This document shows positions 24,901-33,406 of a stretch of 64,000 bases of DNA, one piece after another (the first letter of the stretch is position 1; each line of letters opens with the position of its first letter). The notes beneath the pieces are model-generated. The model was given only the letters and a program-made list of their open reading frames with translations. It made no database searches and had not been told where the DNA came from. Both the position numbers and the translations under genes were made by a program. This DNA comes from Paractinoplanes pyxinae (GTDB taxonomy: Bacteria; Actinomycetota; Actinomycetes; Mycobacteriales; Micromonosporaceae). The DNA is taken from assembly GCF_026626335.1 (NCBI RefSeq), contig NZ_JAPNTZ010000008.1, positions 397,750 to 461,749 on the forward strand, given 5' to 3'.

Positions 24901-26358
24901 GTGCGGAAGCTGGTCCTCATCGTCGGCGCCGGCCTCCTCCTGCAGCTGCTCCTGCCGCACCTGCCCGAGCGGCCGGGCCTCGTGCTCGCGTGCGTGCCGA
25001 TCGCCGCCGCCGGTCTCTACTCCGCCGTCGGGTTCCGTCGCCAGGCCCGGGCGGCCACCGGCCGGATCCGGGGCGCCACCATGCTCGGCGGCGTCGCGGG
25101 CGGCCTGCTTGGTCTCGCGTACGCGCTCTACGCCGCCGAAGCGCTCGGCCTGCCCGTCGGCGTCGCCCCCGACCTGTTCGGCGTGTGCGCCGCGGTGGCC
25201 ACCGTGCCCGCGATCCTGCTGGCCGCGCCGCCCTTCCCCGACCGTCTGGCCCTCGGCACGTACCTCATTGACGTCACCACCGTGGCCGGCGCGATCTTCG
25301 CCAGCGCCTGGCACTTCGTGCTCTCCCCCGCGGCCGCCCACCTGCCGGCCGGCGGTCAGACCAGCTTCGTGCTCACCATGCTGCCCGAGATCGTCGCGGC
25401 CACGCTCGCCCTCATGCTGATGTCGCGCACCAGCGGCCCGCACTCGCTGCACCTGCTCGCGGCCGGGATGGCCCTGTTCGCGGTGGCGTCCGTCGGCAGC
25501 GTGTGGACCCACGCCGAGAATCTGCCCTGGTACTCCGGCGGGCTCGGGGCCGCGTACCTGGTCGGTGGCCTGACCGTCGCGGTGTCCAGCCGCAACGTCA
25601 TCGCGCCGGCCGACCCGACCGGCTGGCGGGCCTTCACCAGCTTCTGGAGCACGCTGTCGTACCTGCCGACCGTGCTCACCCTCGGCTGCGTCGCGCTCGA
25701 GTACCGCGTCAACGGCACGCCCAGCGCCGTCCTGGTCTGGGTGGTCCTGGGATCGTCCGCGCTGGCCCTGGTGCGGCAGTTCCTCAACCTGCTCATCGTG
25801 CGCCGCCTGCGCGCCGAACTCGACCACCGCGCTTTCCACGACCCGCTGACCGGCCTGCCCAATCGCGCCGCCTTCCAGCGTGACGCCACGGCGGCGCTGG
25901 CTCGCGGTGACGCGGCCGTGCTGCTGCTCGACCTGGACGGGTTCAAGCAGGTCAACGACACCCAGGGGCATGCGGCGGGCGACGCGGTTCTGGTGAGCGT
26001 CGCGGCGGGGCTGGGCGAATTACTTCGTACGGGCGCAATCGCGGCACGGTTGGGCGGTGACGAGTTCGCCGTCCTGCTCCCGGCGACCGATCCGGAGACC
26101 GCCGCCGGCACGGCCACCCGGATCCTGGGATCGGGCATCCGCGGAACCATCGGCGTCAGCCACGCCGCCGAGCCGGGACGCGCGCTGGACGAGATGCTGC
26201 ACGAAGCCGATGTGGCGCTCTACGAGGCCAAGGCGGCCGGCAAGGGCGTCGTGCGCGTCTACGGCCAGGGGCTGCCATGGGGTGGCGGTTCCTCGTCCGT
26301 ACGCCCCGCGGCGGGCAGCCACAAGACGAACGTGCTGCCGTTGCCGGGCGTCGAATAG
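24901..26358 (+). CDS. membrane GGDEF diguanylate cyclase
   Basis: 485 residues from GTG 24901. About eight to nine N-terminal hydrophobic segments form an input domain different from that of the two paralogues at 5468 and 43282, then a short helix (RLRAELDHRAFHDPLTGLPNR) and a GGDEF domain with LLLDLDGFKQVNDTQGH and intact RLGGDEFAVLLP. The I-site position reads RTGA, so product feedback inhibition is probably absent. The last ~30 residues (after VVRVYGQ) are an extra tail encoded in DNA that overlaps by 100 bp the 3' end of the convergent sensor kinase gene. Confidence 0.88.
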   Translation: MRKLVLIVGAGLLLQLLLPHLPERPGLVLACVPIAAAGLYSAVGFRRQARAATGRIRGATMLGGVAGGLLGLAYALYAAEALGLPVGVAPDLFGVCAAVATVPAILLAAPPFPDRLALGTYLIDVTTVAGAIFASAWHFVLSPAAAHLPAGGQTSFVLTMLPEIVAATLALMLMSRTSGPHSLHLLAAGMALFAVASVGSVWTHAENLPWYSGGLGAAYLVGGLTVAVSSRNVIAPADPTGWRAFTSFWSTLSYLPTVLTLGCVALEYRVNGTPSAVLVWVVLGSSALALVRQFLNLLIVRRLRAELDHRAFHDPLTGLPNRAAFQRDATAALARGDAAVLLLDLDGFKQVNDTQGHAAGDAVLVSVAAGLGELLRTGAIAARLGGDEFAVLLPATDPETAAGTATRILGSGIRGTIGVSHAAEPGRALDEMLHEADVALYEAKAAGKGVVRVYGQGLPWGGGSSSVRPAAGSHKTNVLPLPGVE

Positions 26359-27458
26359 GCGGCCACCCGGCCCCCGTGCGATTCGACGATCTGCCGGACG
26401 ATGGCCAGCCCCAGCCCGGTTCGACGCTCACGCCGTACCCCATCAGTTTCGCCGTTGTTCCCCCGCCAGAACCGGTCGAACACCCGGAGCAGGTCGTCGG
26501 CGGCGATGCCGGGCCCCTCGTCGGCCACGGCTAGCCACAGCCACGACCCCGACCGCCCGGTGGCGATGGTGATGGTCGACGGCGCCGGCGCCAGCCGCAC
26601 CGCGTTCGACAGCAGGTTGCCCGCGGCCCGGCGCAGTGCGTCAGCGTCCCCGATCATGTGCAGGTCGGGCTTCGTCTCTACGCGGAGCCGCAACGGCCGG
26701 TCGGTCACGAACGACTCCTCGCCGGCCTCCCGCGCCACCACCGACAGGTCGACGTCGGCGTCGATCGAGGCCTCGGCGTCGCGGCGGGCCGTCGCCAGCA
26801 GGTCCTCGACCAGCCGCGACATCCGCGTCGTGGCCCGGTCGACCACCGCCACCGCCCGCTGCCGTTCCTCCGGGGTCGCCTCGGGCACGGTGAGCGACGC
26901 GTCGAGGTTGGTCCGGATGATGGCCAGCGGGCTGCGCAGCTCGTGCGACGCGTCGTCGATGAGCTGCCGCTGGGCCTGGAACGCGTGGTCGAGCCGGTCG
27001 AGCATCGAGTCGATGGTGTCGGCCAGGTCGCGCAGCTCGTCGCGCGGCCCGGCGAGCCGGATGCGGCGGGACAGGTCGGTGGCCTGGATGTCCCGGGTGG
27101 TCCGGGTGATCGCCCCGACCGGCCGCAGCGCCCGGTCCGAGATGATCCAGCCGATGGCCAGGCTGGCCACGAACAGCACGGCCAGCGCGATGATCGTGTA
27201 CTGCCGCAGCGTGGTGAGGGTGTTGTAGTTCACCGCGGCCTCGATCTGGCTGATCTCGGCGACGTTGGAGAACCCCTGGAAGTTCCGGTTCTGGTCGTAC
27301 ACCTTGGCCAGCTGCGCGCTGACCGGCTGCGGTTCGGTCGTCTGGCGGACGGCTATGTAGATCGCCCCGAGGGTCACGGCCGCGACGGTGAACAGCACCA
27401 TCGAATAGATGACGGTGAGCCGGAACCGGATCGACCGGAACACCTCGGGGAGATTCAC
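26259..27458 (-). CDS. OmpR-type sensor histidine kinase
   Basis: 399 residues from GTG 27458 with GGGAGG upstream. Two transmembrane helices (LTVIYSMVLFTVAAVTLGAIY and TIIALAVLFVASLAIGWII) enclose a ~55-residue extracytoplasmic sensor; HAMP (ALRPVGAITRTTRDI), HisKA with phosphoacceptor in DDASHELRSPLAIIRTN, and HATPase boxes NLLSNAVRLAP, VADEGPGI and TGLGLAIV follow. Last gene of a leftward unit with the regulator, HtrA-like protease, VWA, DUF58 and MoxR genes, hinting at envelope-stress sensing. The C-terminal ~30 residues overlap the GGDEF gene. Confidence 0.93.
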   Translation of the reverse strand: MNLPEVFRSIRFRLTVIYSMVLFTVAAVTLGAIYIAVRQTTEPQPVSAQLAKVYDQNRNFQGFSNVAEISQIEAAVNYNTLTTLRQYTIIALAVLFVASLAIGWIISDRALRPVGAITRTTRDIQATDLSRRIRLAGPRDELRDLADTIDSMLDRLDHAFQAQRQLIDDASHELRSPLAIIRTNLDASLTVPEATPEERQRAVAVVDRATTRMSRLVEDLLATARRDAEASIDADVDLSVVAREAGEESFVTDRPLRLRVETKPDLHMIGDADALRRAAGNLLSNAVRLAPAPSTITIATGRSGSWLWLAVADEGPGIAADDLLRVFDRFWRGNNGETDGVRRERRTGLGLAIVRQIVESHGGRVAAYSTPGNGSTFVLWLPAAGRTDEEPPPHGSPWP

Positions 27459-27522
27459 GCCGTGCCTCCCGGGGCATGCCCTCCTGGCCCTACGACCGCT
27501 TCGCTCGCTCCGGTGCAGTCGG

Positions 27523-28206
27523 TCATACCGCAGCCTCCCGCAGCCGGTAGCCGCGCCCGACGACTGTCTCGATCGAGCCCTCGCCGAGCTTGCGCCGCAG
27601 CGTGCCCACCGTGACCCGTACGGTCTGGGTGAACGGGTCGGCGTTGGCGTCCCACACGTGCTCGAGCAGCTCCTCGCTAGAGACCACGTGCCCGGGCCGG
27701 GTCATCAGGTATTCCAGCACGCCGAACTCCTTGGGCGTGAGCGACAGCGGCCGGTCGGCCACGGTCACCGAGTGGCGGGCCGCGTCGAGCACGATGTCGC
27801 CCACCGTGAGCTGCGACGACCCGCCGCCGGTGTCCCGCCGCAGCAGCGCCCGCACCCGGGCCAGCAGCTCGGCCAGGTGGAACGGCTTGACCAGGTAGTC
27901 GTCGGCCCCGTCGTCGAGGCCGCGCACCCGGTCGTCCAGCCCGCCGCGGGCGGTCAGCATGAGCACCCGCGGATCGCCGTCGCCGGGCGTCGGCAGGTCG
28001 CCGGCGCGCAGCGAACGGCAGAGATCGAACCCGTTGCCGTCGGGCAGGTTCACGTCGAGCAGCATCAGGTCGTACTCGTTGACGGTCAGCCGGTCATAGG
28101 CCTGGGCGGCGTCGAAGGCGACGTCCACCGCGTAGCCGGTGCGGGCGAGCCCCACTCGGAGGCCCTCCGCCAGATCTTCCTCGTCCTCAACTACCAGCAA
28201 CCGCAT
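27523..28206 (-). CDS. OmpR/PhoB-family response regulator
   Basis: 227 residues. Receiver: acidic pair VVEDEEDL, phosphoacceptor Asp in YDLMLLDVNLPDGNGF, Thr in MLTARGG and Lys in DDYLVKPFHL. C-terminal winged helix with LTPKEFGVLEYLMTRPGHVV, VRVTVGTLRRKLG and GRGYRLRE. ATG 28206 has GAAGG adjacent; an upstream GTG is in frame. The kinase gene starts 64 bp downstream. The protease gene upstream stops 7 bp before this start, so the protease and two-component system are co-transcribed. Confidence 0.95.
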   Translation of the reverse strand: MRLLVVEDEEDLAEGLRVGLARTGYAVDVAFDAAQAYDRLTVNEYDLMLLDVNLPDGNGFDLCRSLRAGDLPTPGDGDPRVLMLTARGGLDDRVRGLDDGADDYLVKPFHLAELLARVRALLRRDTGGGSSQLTVGDIVLDAARHSVTVADRPLSLTPKEFGVLEYLMTRPGHVVSSEELLEHVWDANADPFTQTVRVTVGTLRRKLGEGSIETVVGRGYRLREAAV

Positions 28207-28213
28207 CCTTCGA

Positions 28214-29080
28214 CTATCCACGCGCGATGAGGGAATCGGCGACCTGGCGGGCCCGTTCGATGGGAACCGCGAACCCGATCCCGATCGAACCGCCGCCCTC
28301 CAGGGTCGCGATGGCCGTATTCACCCCGATAACTTCCCCGCGGGCGTTCACGAGCGGTCCGCCCGAATTACCCGGGTTGATCGAGGCGTCGGTCTGCACC
28401 GCCGTCTGCCGCGAAGACCCACCCAGCCGTACGGGCCTGTCCAGCGCACTGACGATGCCGGCCGTCACCGTCCCGCTGAGCCCCAGCGGGGAGCCGACCG
28501 CCAGCACCGGCTCGCCGACCCGGGTCGCGCGGGGGTCGGCCAGCGCCAGCCGGTCGAGCGCGCCCGCCTCGTCCACCCGCAGCACGGCGATGTCGTTGCT
28601 CGGGTCGGTGCCGACCACCTCGGCGTTGAGGCGACGGCCGTCCGAGCCGACCACGGTGATGTTGCCGCCGCGGCCGCCGGCCGCCACGACGTGGTTGTTG
28701 GTGACGATGTGACCGCGGTCGTCGAAGACGAACCCGGAGCCGGAGCCGCCGCCCGAGGCCATACGCACCTGGACCGACACGACGCCGGGCAGCACCCGGG
28801 CGGCCGCCCCGACGAGGTCCGACGGCACCCCGCCGACGGGCGGCGGCGCGGCCGTGGCCGGCTCGGATCCGCTGCCGTCGTCGTCGCGGCCGGCCACGTA
28901 GCCGGCCGCTCCCCCGGCGCCGGCCGACAGGCCGATCACGGCGAGAGCCGCCAGCGCGGCGGCCGGGAGACGCCGGCTGCGGGCTGCGCGGTTCGGGCTT
29001 GTCTCGGCGGCTTGCTGCGGCGCCGAAGCCCAGTCGGGCGACTGGAACTCCGGACCGCGAGGTGACCCAAGTCCAGACAT
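28214..29080 (-). CDS. HtrA/DegP-like S1C serine protease, no PDZ domain
   Basis: 288 residues: ~40-residue cytosolic N-terminus, one membrane anchor (LPAAALAALAVIGLSAG), linker, then the trypsin-like domain with catalytic His in VTNNHVV, Asp in PSNDIAVLRVDEAG and Ser in NPGNSGGPLVN. It ends shortly after GIGFAVPIERARQVADSL, so it lacks the PDZ domain of most HtrA proteins. It should degrade misfolded proteins outside the membrane. ATG 29080 has AAAGGA upstream. It stands between the VWA gene (stop 29101) and the response regulator. Confidence 0.92.
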   Translation of the reverse strand: MSGLGSPRGPEFQSPDWASAPQQAAETSPNRAARSRRLPAAALAALAVIGLSAGAGGAAGYVAGRDDDGSGSEPATAAPPPVGGVPSDLVGAAARVLPGVVSVQVRMASGGGSGSGFVFDDRGHIVTNNHVVAAGGRGGNITVVGSDGRRLNAEVVGTDPSNDIAVLRVDEAGALDRLALADPRATRVGEPVLAVGSPLGLSGTVTAGIVSALDRPVRLGGSSRQTAVQTDASINPGNSGGPLVNARGEVIGVNTAIATLEGGGSIGIGFAVPIERARQVADSLIARG

Positions 29081-29100
29081 GGTTGGTCCTTTCTTCAACG

Positions 29101-30051
29101 TCAGGGGAGGCGGGCGAACCAGAACATCGAGGCCAGCGCGGCCAGCAGGGCCAGGCCGAGCCCGATGCCGATGAACCGGGCCGAGATGTCCCGCACCTCG
29201 GTCTGGTAGCCCACGGAGGATCCGATGTCGGCGTACGCGTTCTGCAGCTCTTCGGTGTTGGCGGCCTCGAAGTAGCGCCCGCCCGTGGCGTCGGCCACCG
29301 ACCGCAGCGTCTCGCCGTCGACCGGAACCTCCTGGCCGCCGCCGATCGTGCCGCTCGGCGTGCCGAACGAGATGGTGTCGACGGGCACGCCGAGCTCGGT
29401 GGCCAGACGGGCCGCCTCGGCCGGGTCCTGCCCGGACGTGTTGGCGCCGTCCGAGAGCACGATCACCCGGGCCGGCGGCACGTCTTCCTCGGCGGCCGAG
29501 TCGACCGACCGGATCTGCTCGAGCGCCGACGCGATCGCATCCCCGATCGCCGTACCGGCCTGACCGGCCGACCCGTCGGCGAGCCGGTCGATGCCGGTGC
29601 CCAGCTGGGCCCGGTCGGTGCCCGGCGGGACGAAGACCGAAGCCTGCCCGGCGAACCCGACCAGACCGACGTTGAACTGCTCAGGCAGGTCCTCGACGAA
29701 GATCCGGGCCGCGTCCTTGGCCGCGCTCAGCCGGTCCGGGGCGACGTCGGTGGCCAGCATCGACCGCGAGACGTCGACCGCCACCAGCACGGTCGCGCGC
29801 TCCCGGGGCACCCGCACCTCGGCCTGGGGCTGGGCGAACCCGACCACCAGCAGGCCCAGCATGGCCAGGAAGGCGCCGGTGGGCAGATGCCGCCGCCAGC
29901 CCGGGCGCTTCGGGGCCACCCGGTCGAGCAGCTTCAAGTTGGTGAAACGGACGGCGTACTTGCTGCGGCGGCGCTGCGCGATCACGTACGCCACGGCCAG
30001 CGCGGCCACGCCGAGCAGCAGCCACAGCCGCTCCGGGGAAAGCCAGGTCAT
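29101..30051 (-). CDS. BatA-like VWA membrane protein
   Basis: 316 residues. An N-terminal helix pair (LWLLLGVAALAVAYVIA and LAMLGLLVVGFAQ), a von Willebrand A domain with MIDAS motif VAVDVSRSM, LVGFAGQASV and IVLSDGANTSG, and a C-terminal transmembrane helix (FIGIGLGLALLAALASMFWF) anchoring it. Such Bat-type proteins act with MoxR ATPases as membrane chaperones in stress tolerance. ATG overlaps the TGA of the DUF58 gene by four bases (30048-30051). Confidence 0.93.
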   Translation of the reverse strand: MTWLSPERLWLLLGVAALAVAYVIAQRRRSKYAVRFTNLKLLDRVAPKRPGWRRHLPTGAFLAMLGLLVVGFAQPQAEVRVPRERATVLVAVDVSRSMLATDVAPDRLSAAKDAARIFVEDLPEQFNVGLVGFAGQASVFVPPGTDRAQLGTGIDRLADGSAGQAGTAIGDAIASALEQIRSVDSAAEEDVPPARVIVLSDGANTSGQDPAEAARLATELGVPVDTISFGTPSGTIGGGQEVPVDGETLRSVADATGGRYFEAANTEELQNAYADIGSSVGYQTEVRDISARFIGIGLGLALLAALASMFWFARLP

Positions 30052-31010
30052 CTCGGGTTCCTTTGCGGTTTCGTCGCGGCCCGGCTCAGACGCCGCCGGG
30101 CGTGCACGTGACGCACGATGTCGGCGACCCAGTCACGGTCGGTCCGAAGGGGAAGATGGGCGGCGCCGGCCCGCTTGATGGCTTGCGCGATGGTGGCCTG
30201 CTGCTGGGCGGCGGCGGCCGCATAGCGTTCGCGCAGCTTGCGGCTGGCGGTCGGGACGTCACGGCGGCGGCCGGTCTCCGGGTCGACCAGCGTGAGCAGC
30301 CCGACATCGGGCAGCTCGTGCTCGCGCGGGTCGCCCACCTGCACGGCCAGCACCTGATGGCGGGAGGCGAGCCGGCGCAGCGGCTCCTCCCAGGCGGGCG
30401 CGGCCGGGCCCAGCCCGTCCTCGTCGAGCCCGTCGAGGAAGTCCGACACCACCACGACCAGCCCGGTCCGCGGCGTCTGCCGGTGCAACGCCTCGATGCC
30501 ACCGGCCAGGCCCACCGGCTGCTGATTGCGGGGAGTCAGCATCATGGCCCGGAGCAGCGACAACAGGGCCTGCCGGCCGCCGCGGGCGGGATAACGACGT
30601 ACACCCTCGCCGGAAAGGAGGTGGGCGCCCAGCCGGTTGCCGTTGCCGAGCGTGAGAAACCCGACGGCCGCCACCGCGGCGATGGCCAGCTCCCGCTTCT
30701 CCAGATCGGCGGTGCCGAAGTCCATGCTGGCGCTGGCATCCACCAGCACATGCGTGGCCAGCTCCCGGTCGGCGTCCACGGTCCGCACATGCGGCACGGT
30801 GGTGCGGGCCGTCACCGACCAGTCCATCCGGCGCACCTCGTCCTCGCCGGGCCGGTACTCGCGGCTGCCCGCCGGCTCACTGCCGATGCCGGGCAGCAGA
30901 CCGAGGTACGTGCCGTGCAGCAACCCGTCGAGGCGGCGGGTGACCATGAGCTCGAGCCGCCGCAGCCGCCGTTCGGGAACCAGCTCGGCCAGGAAATTGC
31001 CCTCGTTCAT
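30048..31010 (-). CDS. DUF58 (VWA-like) protein
   Basis: 320 residues, soluble. The DUF58 signature SREYRPGEDEVRRMDWSVTAR is complete, followed by a MIDAS-like VLVDASASMDFG, and a C-terminal region VVVVSDFLDGLDEDG. It links MoxR ATPase to the VWA membrane protein in the MoxR-DUF58-VWA module. Start ATG shares four bases with the MoxR stop (31007-31010). Confidence 0.93.
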   Translation of the reverse strand: MNEGNFLAELVPERRLRRLELMVTRRLDGLLHGTYLGLLPGIGSEPAGSREYRPGEDEVRRMDWSVTARTTVPHVRTVDADRELATHVLVDASASMDFGTADLEKRELAIAAVAAVGFLTLGNGNRLGAHLLSGEGVRRYPARGGRQALLSLLRAMMLTPRNQQPVGLAGGIEALHRQTPRTGLVVVVSDFLDGLDEDGLGPAAPAWEEPLRRLASRHQVLAVQVGDPREHELPDVGLLTLVDPETGRRRDVPTASRKLRERYAAAAAQQQATIAQAIKRAGAAHLPLRTDRDWVADIVRHVHARRRLSRAATKPQRNPR

Positions 31011-32017
31011 GCGGCCATCCCCAGGCCGGGGCCGTTCTGCTCCTGAGCCGGGGCGATCAGAGGCAGCGGAACAGCCTCGAGGATGCGCCGGATGACGTCC
31101 TCGGGCTGCACACCGTCGGCGACCGCGTCGAACGAAAGAACAAGGCGGTGAGCCAGGACGTCGGGAGCGATCTCCAGCAGGTCGGCGGGCAGCACGTAGT
31201 CACGGCCGCGCAGAAGGGCGAGGGCACGGCCGGCGGCAACCAGGCCCAGAGTGGCGCGAGGGCTGGCCCCGTACGCCAATTGGTTCGCGACATCCGGAAG
31301 GCCGAAACGCTCAGGTTCGCGGGTGGCGAGCACGAGACGGACCACGTATTCGGCCAAGGCGTGATGCACGAAGACGTCCCGAGCGCGGCCCTGAAGCTCG
31401 TGCAAAATCATGGGGTCGAGCACCCGCTGGGCGACCGGGCGGGCGCCGCCCATGCGGTAGAGAATGCCCAGCTCCTCTTGCTCCGAGGGGTAGTCGACGA
31501 CTACGCGCATGAGGAAGCGGTCACGCTGAGCCTCGGGGAGCTGGTAGACGCCCTCGGACTCGATGGGGTTCTGGGTGGCGAGCACAAGGAAAGGACGAGG
31601 AACGGGATAGGTGCGGCCGCCCAGAGAAACGTGACCCTCGGCCATCACCTCGAGCAGGGCGGACTGGACCTTCGCGGGAGCCCGGTTGATCTCGTCGGCG
31701 AGCACAATGTTGGCCATGATCGGGCCGAGCTCGACGTCAAAAGCTTCCTTCCCCGTACGGTAAATCCGCGTGCCGACGATGTCGGAGGGCACAAGATCCG
31801 GGGTGAACTGGATCCGGTTGAAAGATCCGCCGACGGCGACGGCCAAAGTCTCCGCGGCCAAGGTCTTGGCGACACCGGGTACGCCTTCGAGCAAGCAGTG
31901 ACCGCCGGCGAGCAGGGCGGTCATGAGGCGCTCGATCAGCCGGTCCTGGCCGACGATGACCTTCTTGACCTCGAAGAGGGTGCGCTCCAGGCGGCGGTCG
32001 GTTGGTTCGTCTGTCAT
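31007..32017 (-). CDS. MoxR-family AAA+ ATPase
   Basis: 336 residues. Walker A GVPGVAKTLAAE, Walker B NIVLADEINRAPAKVQ, sensor 1 VLATQNPIESEGVYQLPEAQ, arginine finger in DRFLMRV and a C-terminal helical lid. MoxR ATPases remodel partners containing VWA domains; here DUF58 and VWA genes follow with 4-bp overlaps. First gene of the leftward unit; its start overlaps an inverted repeat TGTCAT-N6-ATGACA (32012-32029) that might be part of promoter or operator. Confidence 0.94.
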   Translation of the reverse strand: MTDEPTDRRLERTLFEVKKVIVGQDRLIERLMTALLAGGHCLLEGVPGVAKTLAAETLAVAVGGSFNRIQFTPDLVPSDIVGTRIYRTGKEAFDVELGPIMANIVLADEINRAPAKVQSALLEVMAEGHVSLGGRTYPVPRPFLVLATQNPIESEGVYQLPEAQRDRFLMRVVVDYPSEQEELGILYRMGGARPVAQRVLDPMILHELQGRARDVFVHHALAEYVVRLVLATREPERFGLPDVANQLAYGASPRATLGLVAAGRALALLRGRDYVLPADLLEIAPDVLAHRLVLSFDAVADGVQPEDVIRRILEAVPLPLIAPAQEQNGPGLGMAA

Positions 32018-32123
32018 GCATCGATGACATCAATGGGCACCGAAAGCGGGGCGAAGCTCTGGCTGGTGGTTGGCTTGTTGGTTCCTGTGTGCCGGCTGCG
32101 AGTCCGTGTCTTTCTTGCGGTTT

Positions 32124-32194
32124 AGAACCGGTGGCTTTCTTGCGGTTGACGGCTGTGCGGCTCGAAGAACCGGTGGCTTTCTTGCGGTTGACGG
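32124..32194. repeat. 29-bp direct repeat pair upstream of MoxR operon
   Basis: Identical 29-bp copies at 32124-32152 and 32166-32194 begin AGAACCGG and end GGTTGACGG, 42 bp apart start to start; a partial copy (TTTCTTGCGGTT) is at 32111. No open frame of credible composition uses them. Confidence 0.8.
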
Positions 32195-32267
32195 ATGGGG
32201 CCGAGGGTGAGCAATCACTGCTTGGAAACCGTCTCTATGCCGTGATTACTCACCCTCGGCCCCATCC
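32193..32267. repeat. 26-bp near-perfect inverted repeat (long hairpin)
   Basis: Arms at 32193-32218 and 32242-32267 pair at 25 of 26 positions around a 23-nt loop; they begin GGATGGGGCC and end GGCCCCATCC. It may be a strong terminator of a lost gene, a palindromic mobile unit or a structured RNA. It lies 176 bp upstream of the MoxR start and immediately before the 58-bp repeat array. Confidence 0.8.
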
Positions 32268-32471
32268 TTGCGTGCGATCAACTTTTCCAGCGTCGTGGTC
32301 GGCGCTTCTGCGGTTGCATGGTGCGGGCGCGTAGACCCGTGCGAGTGGGTGGTCCGGCTGCCGCGCTGTGGACGAAGCTGGGCGTCTGTCTCACCCGGGC
32401 GGACCTTGGTGGTGGGTCGCGCGTTCGCACCGTGCCGGTTACGGATCCGGGTGGTCGCCGGGCTTGGGCTG

Positions 32472-33322
32472 GGCGGTCTTCTCCATAGCCACCGCCTGGT
32501 TGGCTCGAACCGGCGACCGTCGCGTGCCGAACTGACAATCCACGCCCACCGCCTGAAGCGGACTGAACCAGCCATCGCCACCCGCCGGACAACCCGACCC
32601 CGCCCACGACCTCAACCAGTCCGAACCAACCGTCACCACCCACCCGACAACCCGACCACGCCCACCACCTCGACCAGTCCGAACCAGCCATCACCAACCG
32701 CCCGACAACCCGCCCGCACCCACCACCTCGAGCGGCCCGAACCAGCCATCACCACCCACCCGACAACCCGACCACGCCCACCACCTCAACCAGCCCGAAC
32801 CAGCCGGTCACCACCCACCCGACAACCCGCCCGCACCCACCACCCCAAGCAGCCCGAACCAGCCATCACCACCCGCCCGACAACCCGACCGCGTCCACCA
32901 CCTCAACCAGTCCGAACCAGCCGGTCACCACCCGCCCGACAACCCGCCCGCACCCACCACCTCGAGCGGCCCGAATCAGCCACCATCACCCGCAGGACAG
33001 CCCGTCCACGCCCAACCTCAAACAGCCTGAGCCGGCGGCCATCGCCTGCCGGACAGGCCGCCCACGCCCGCCGCTGGGCTCACCCGAGCCGGCCACCGTC
33101 ACCGGCGCAACAGTCAGTCCACACCTGCCGCCTGACGCGGCCCGAATCAGCGAACATCGCCGCTCGGACAGCCCGTCGGCGCTCCCACCGCCTCGGGCGG
33201 CCCGAACCAGGCGCAGCCGTCATTGCCGCCGGACAGACCGTCCACAGCCACTGGCTGAAGTGGGCCGAACCAGCAGCCCGCATCCGCCGGACGGACCATC
33301 CACGGCCACCGCATGAAGTGGT
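32472..33322. repeat. tandem array of ~15 copies of a 58-bp unit
   Basis: Units of 56-65 bp (mode 58) repeat across 0.85 kb. Each has a GGACA or CGACAACCCG start, a CCACG/CCACC centre, a GGCCCGAACCAGCC core and a CATCACC(A)CCCGC end. Middle copies (32580-33000) are nearly identical, outer ones more diverged. Because 58 is not divisible by three the reading frame rotates, so this is non-coding. The last unit (33298-33322 and onward) is a variant ending TGAAGTGGTGAGCAGGC that recurs inverted at 63918-63960. Confidence 0.85.
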
Positions 33323-33406
33323 GAGCAGGCGGCAGGGCCGCGGCCTGCACTTCGCCGGCGGTAAGCGTTGTGGGGCCGGTGATCGGCGTTGTGGATTCGT
33401 TGTGGG

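Noticed and set aside
32193..32267. Integron attC site or IS terminal repeats
   Set aside because: No integrase or transposase nearby and no core-site consensus; left as an unexplained hairpin.
32472..33322. CRISPR array
   Set aside because: Repeats are directly adjoining without unique spacers and no cas genes are nearby.
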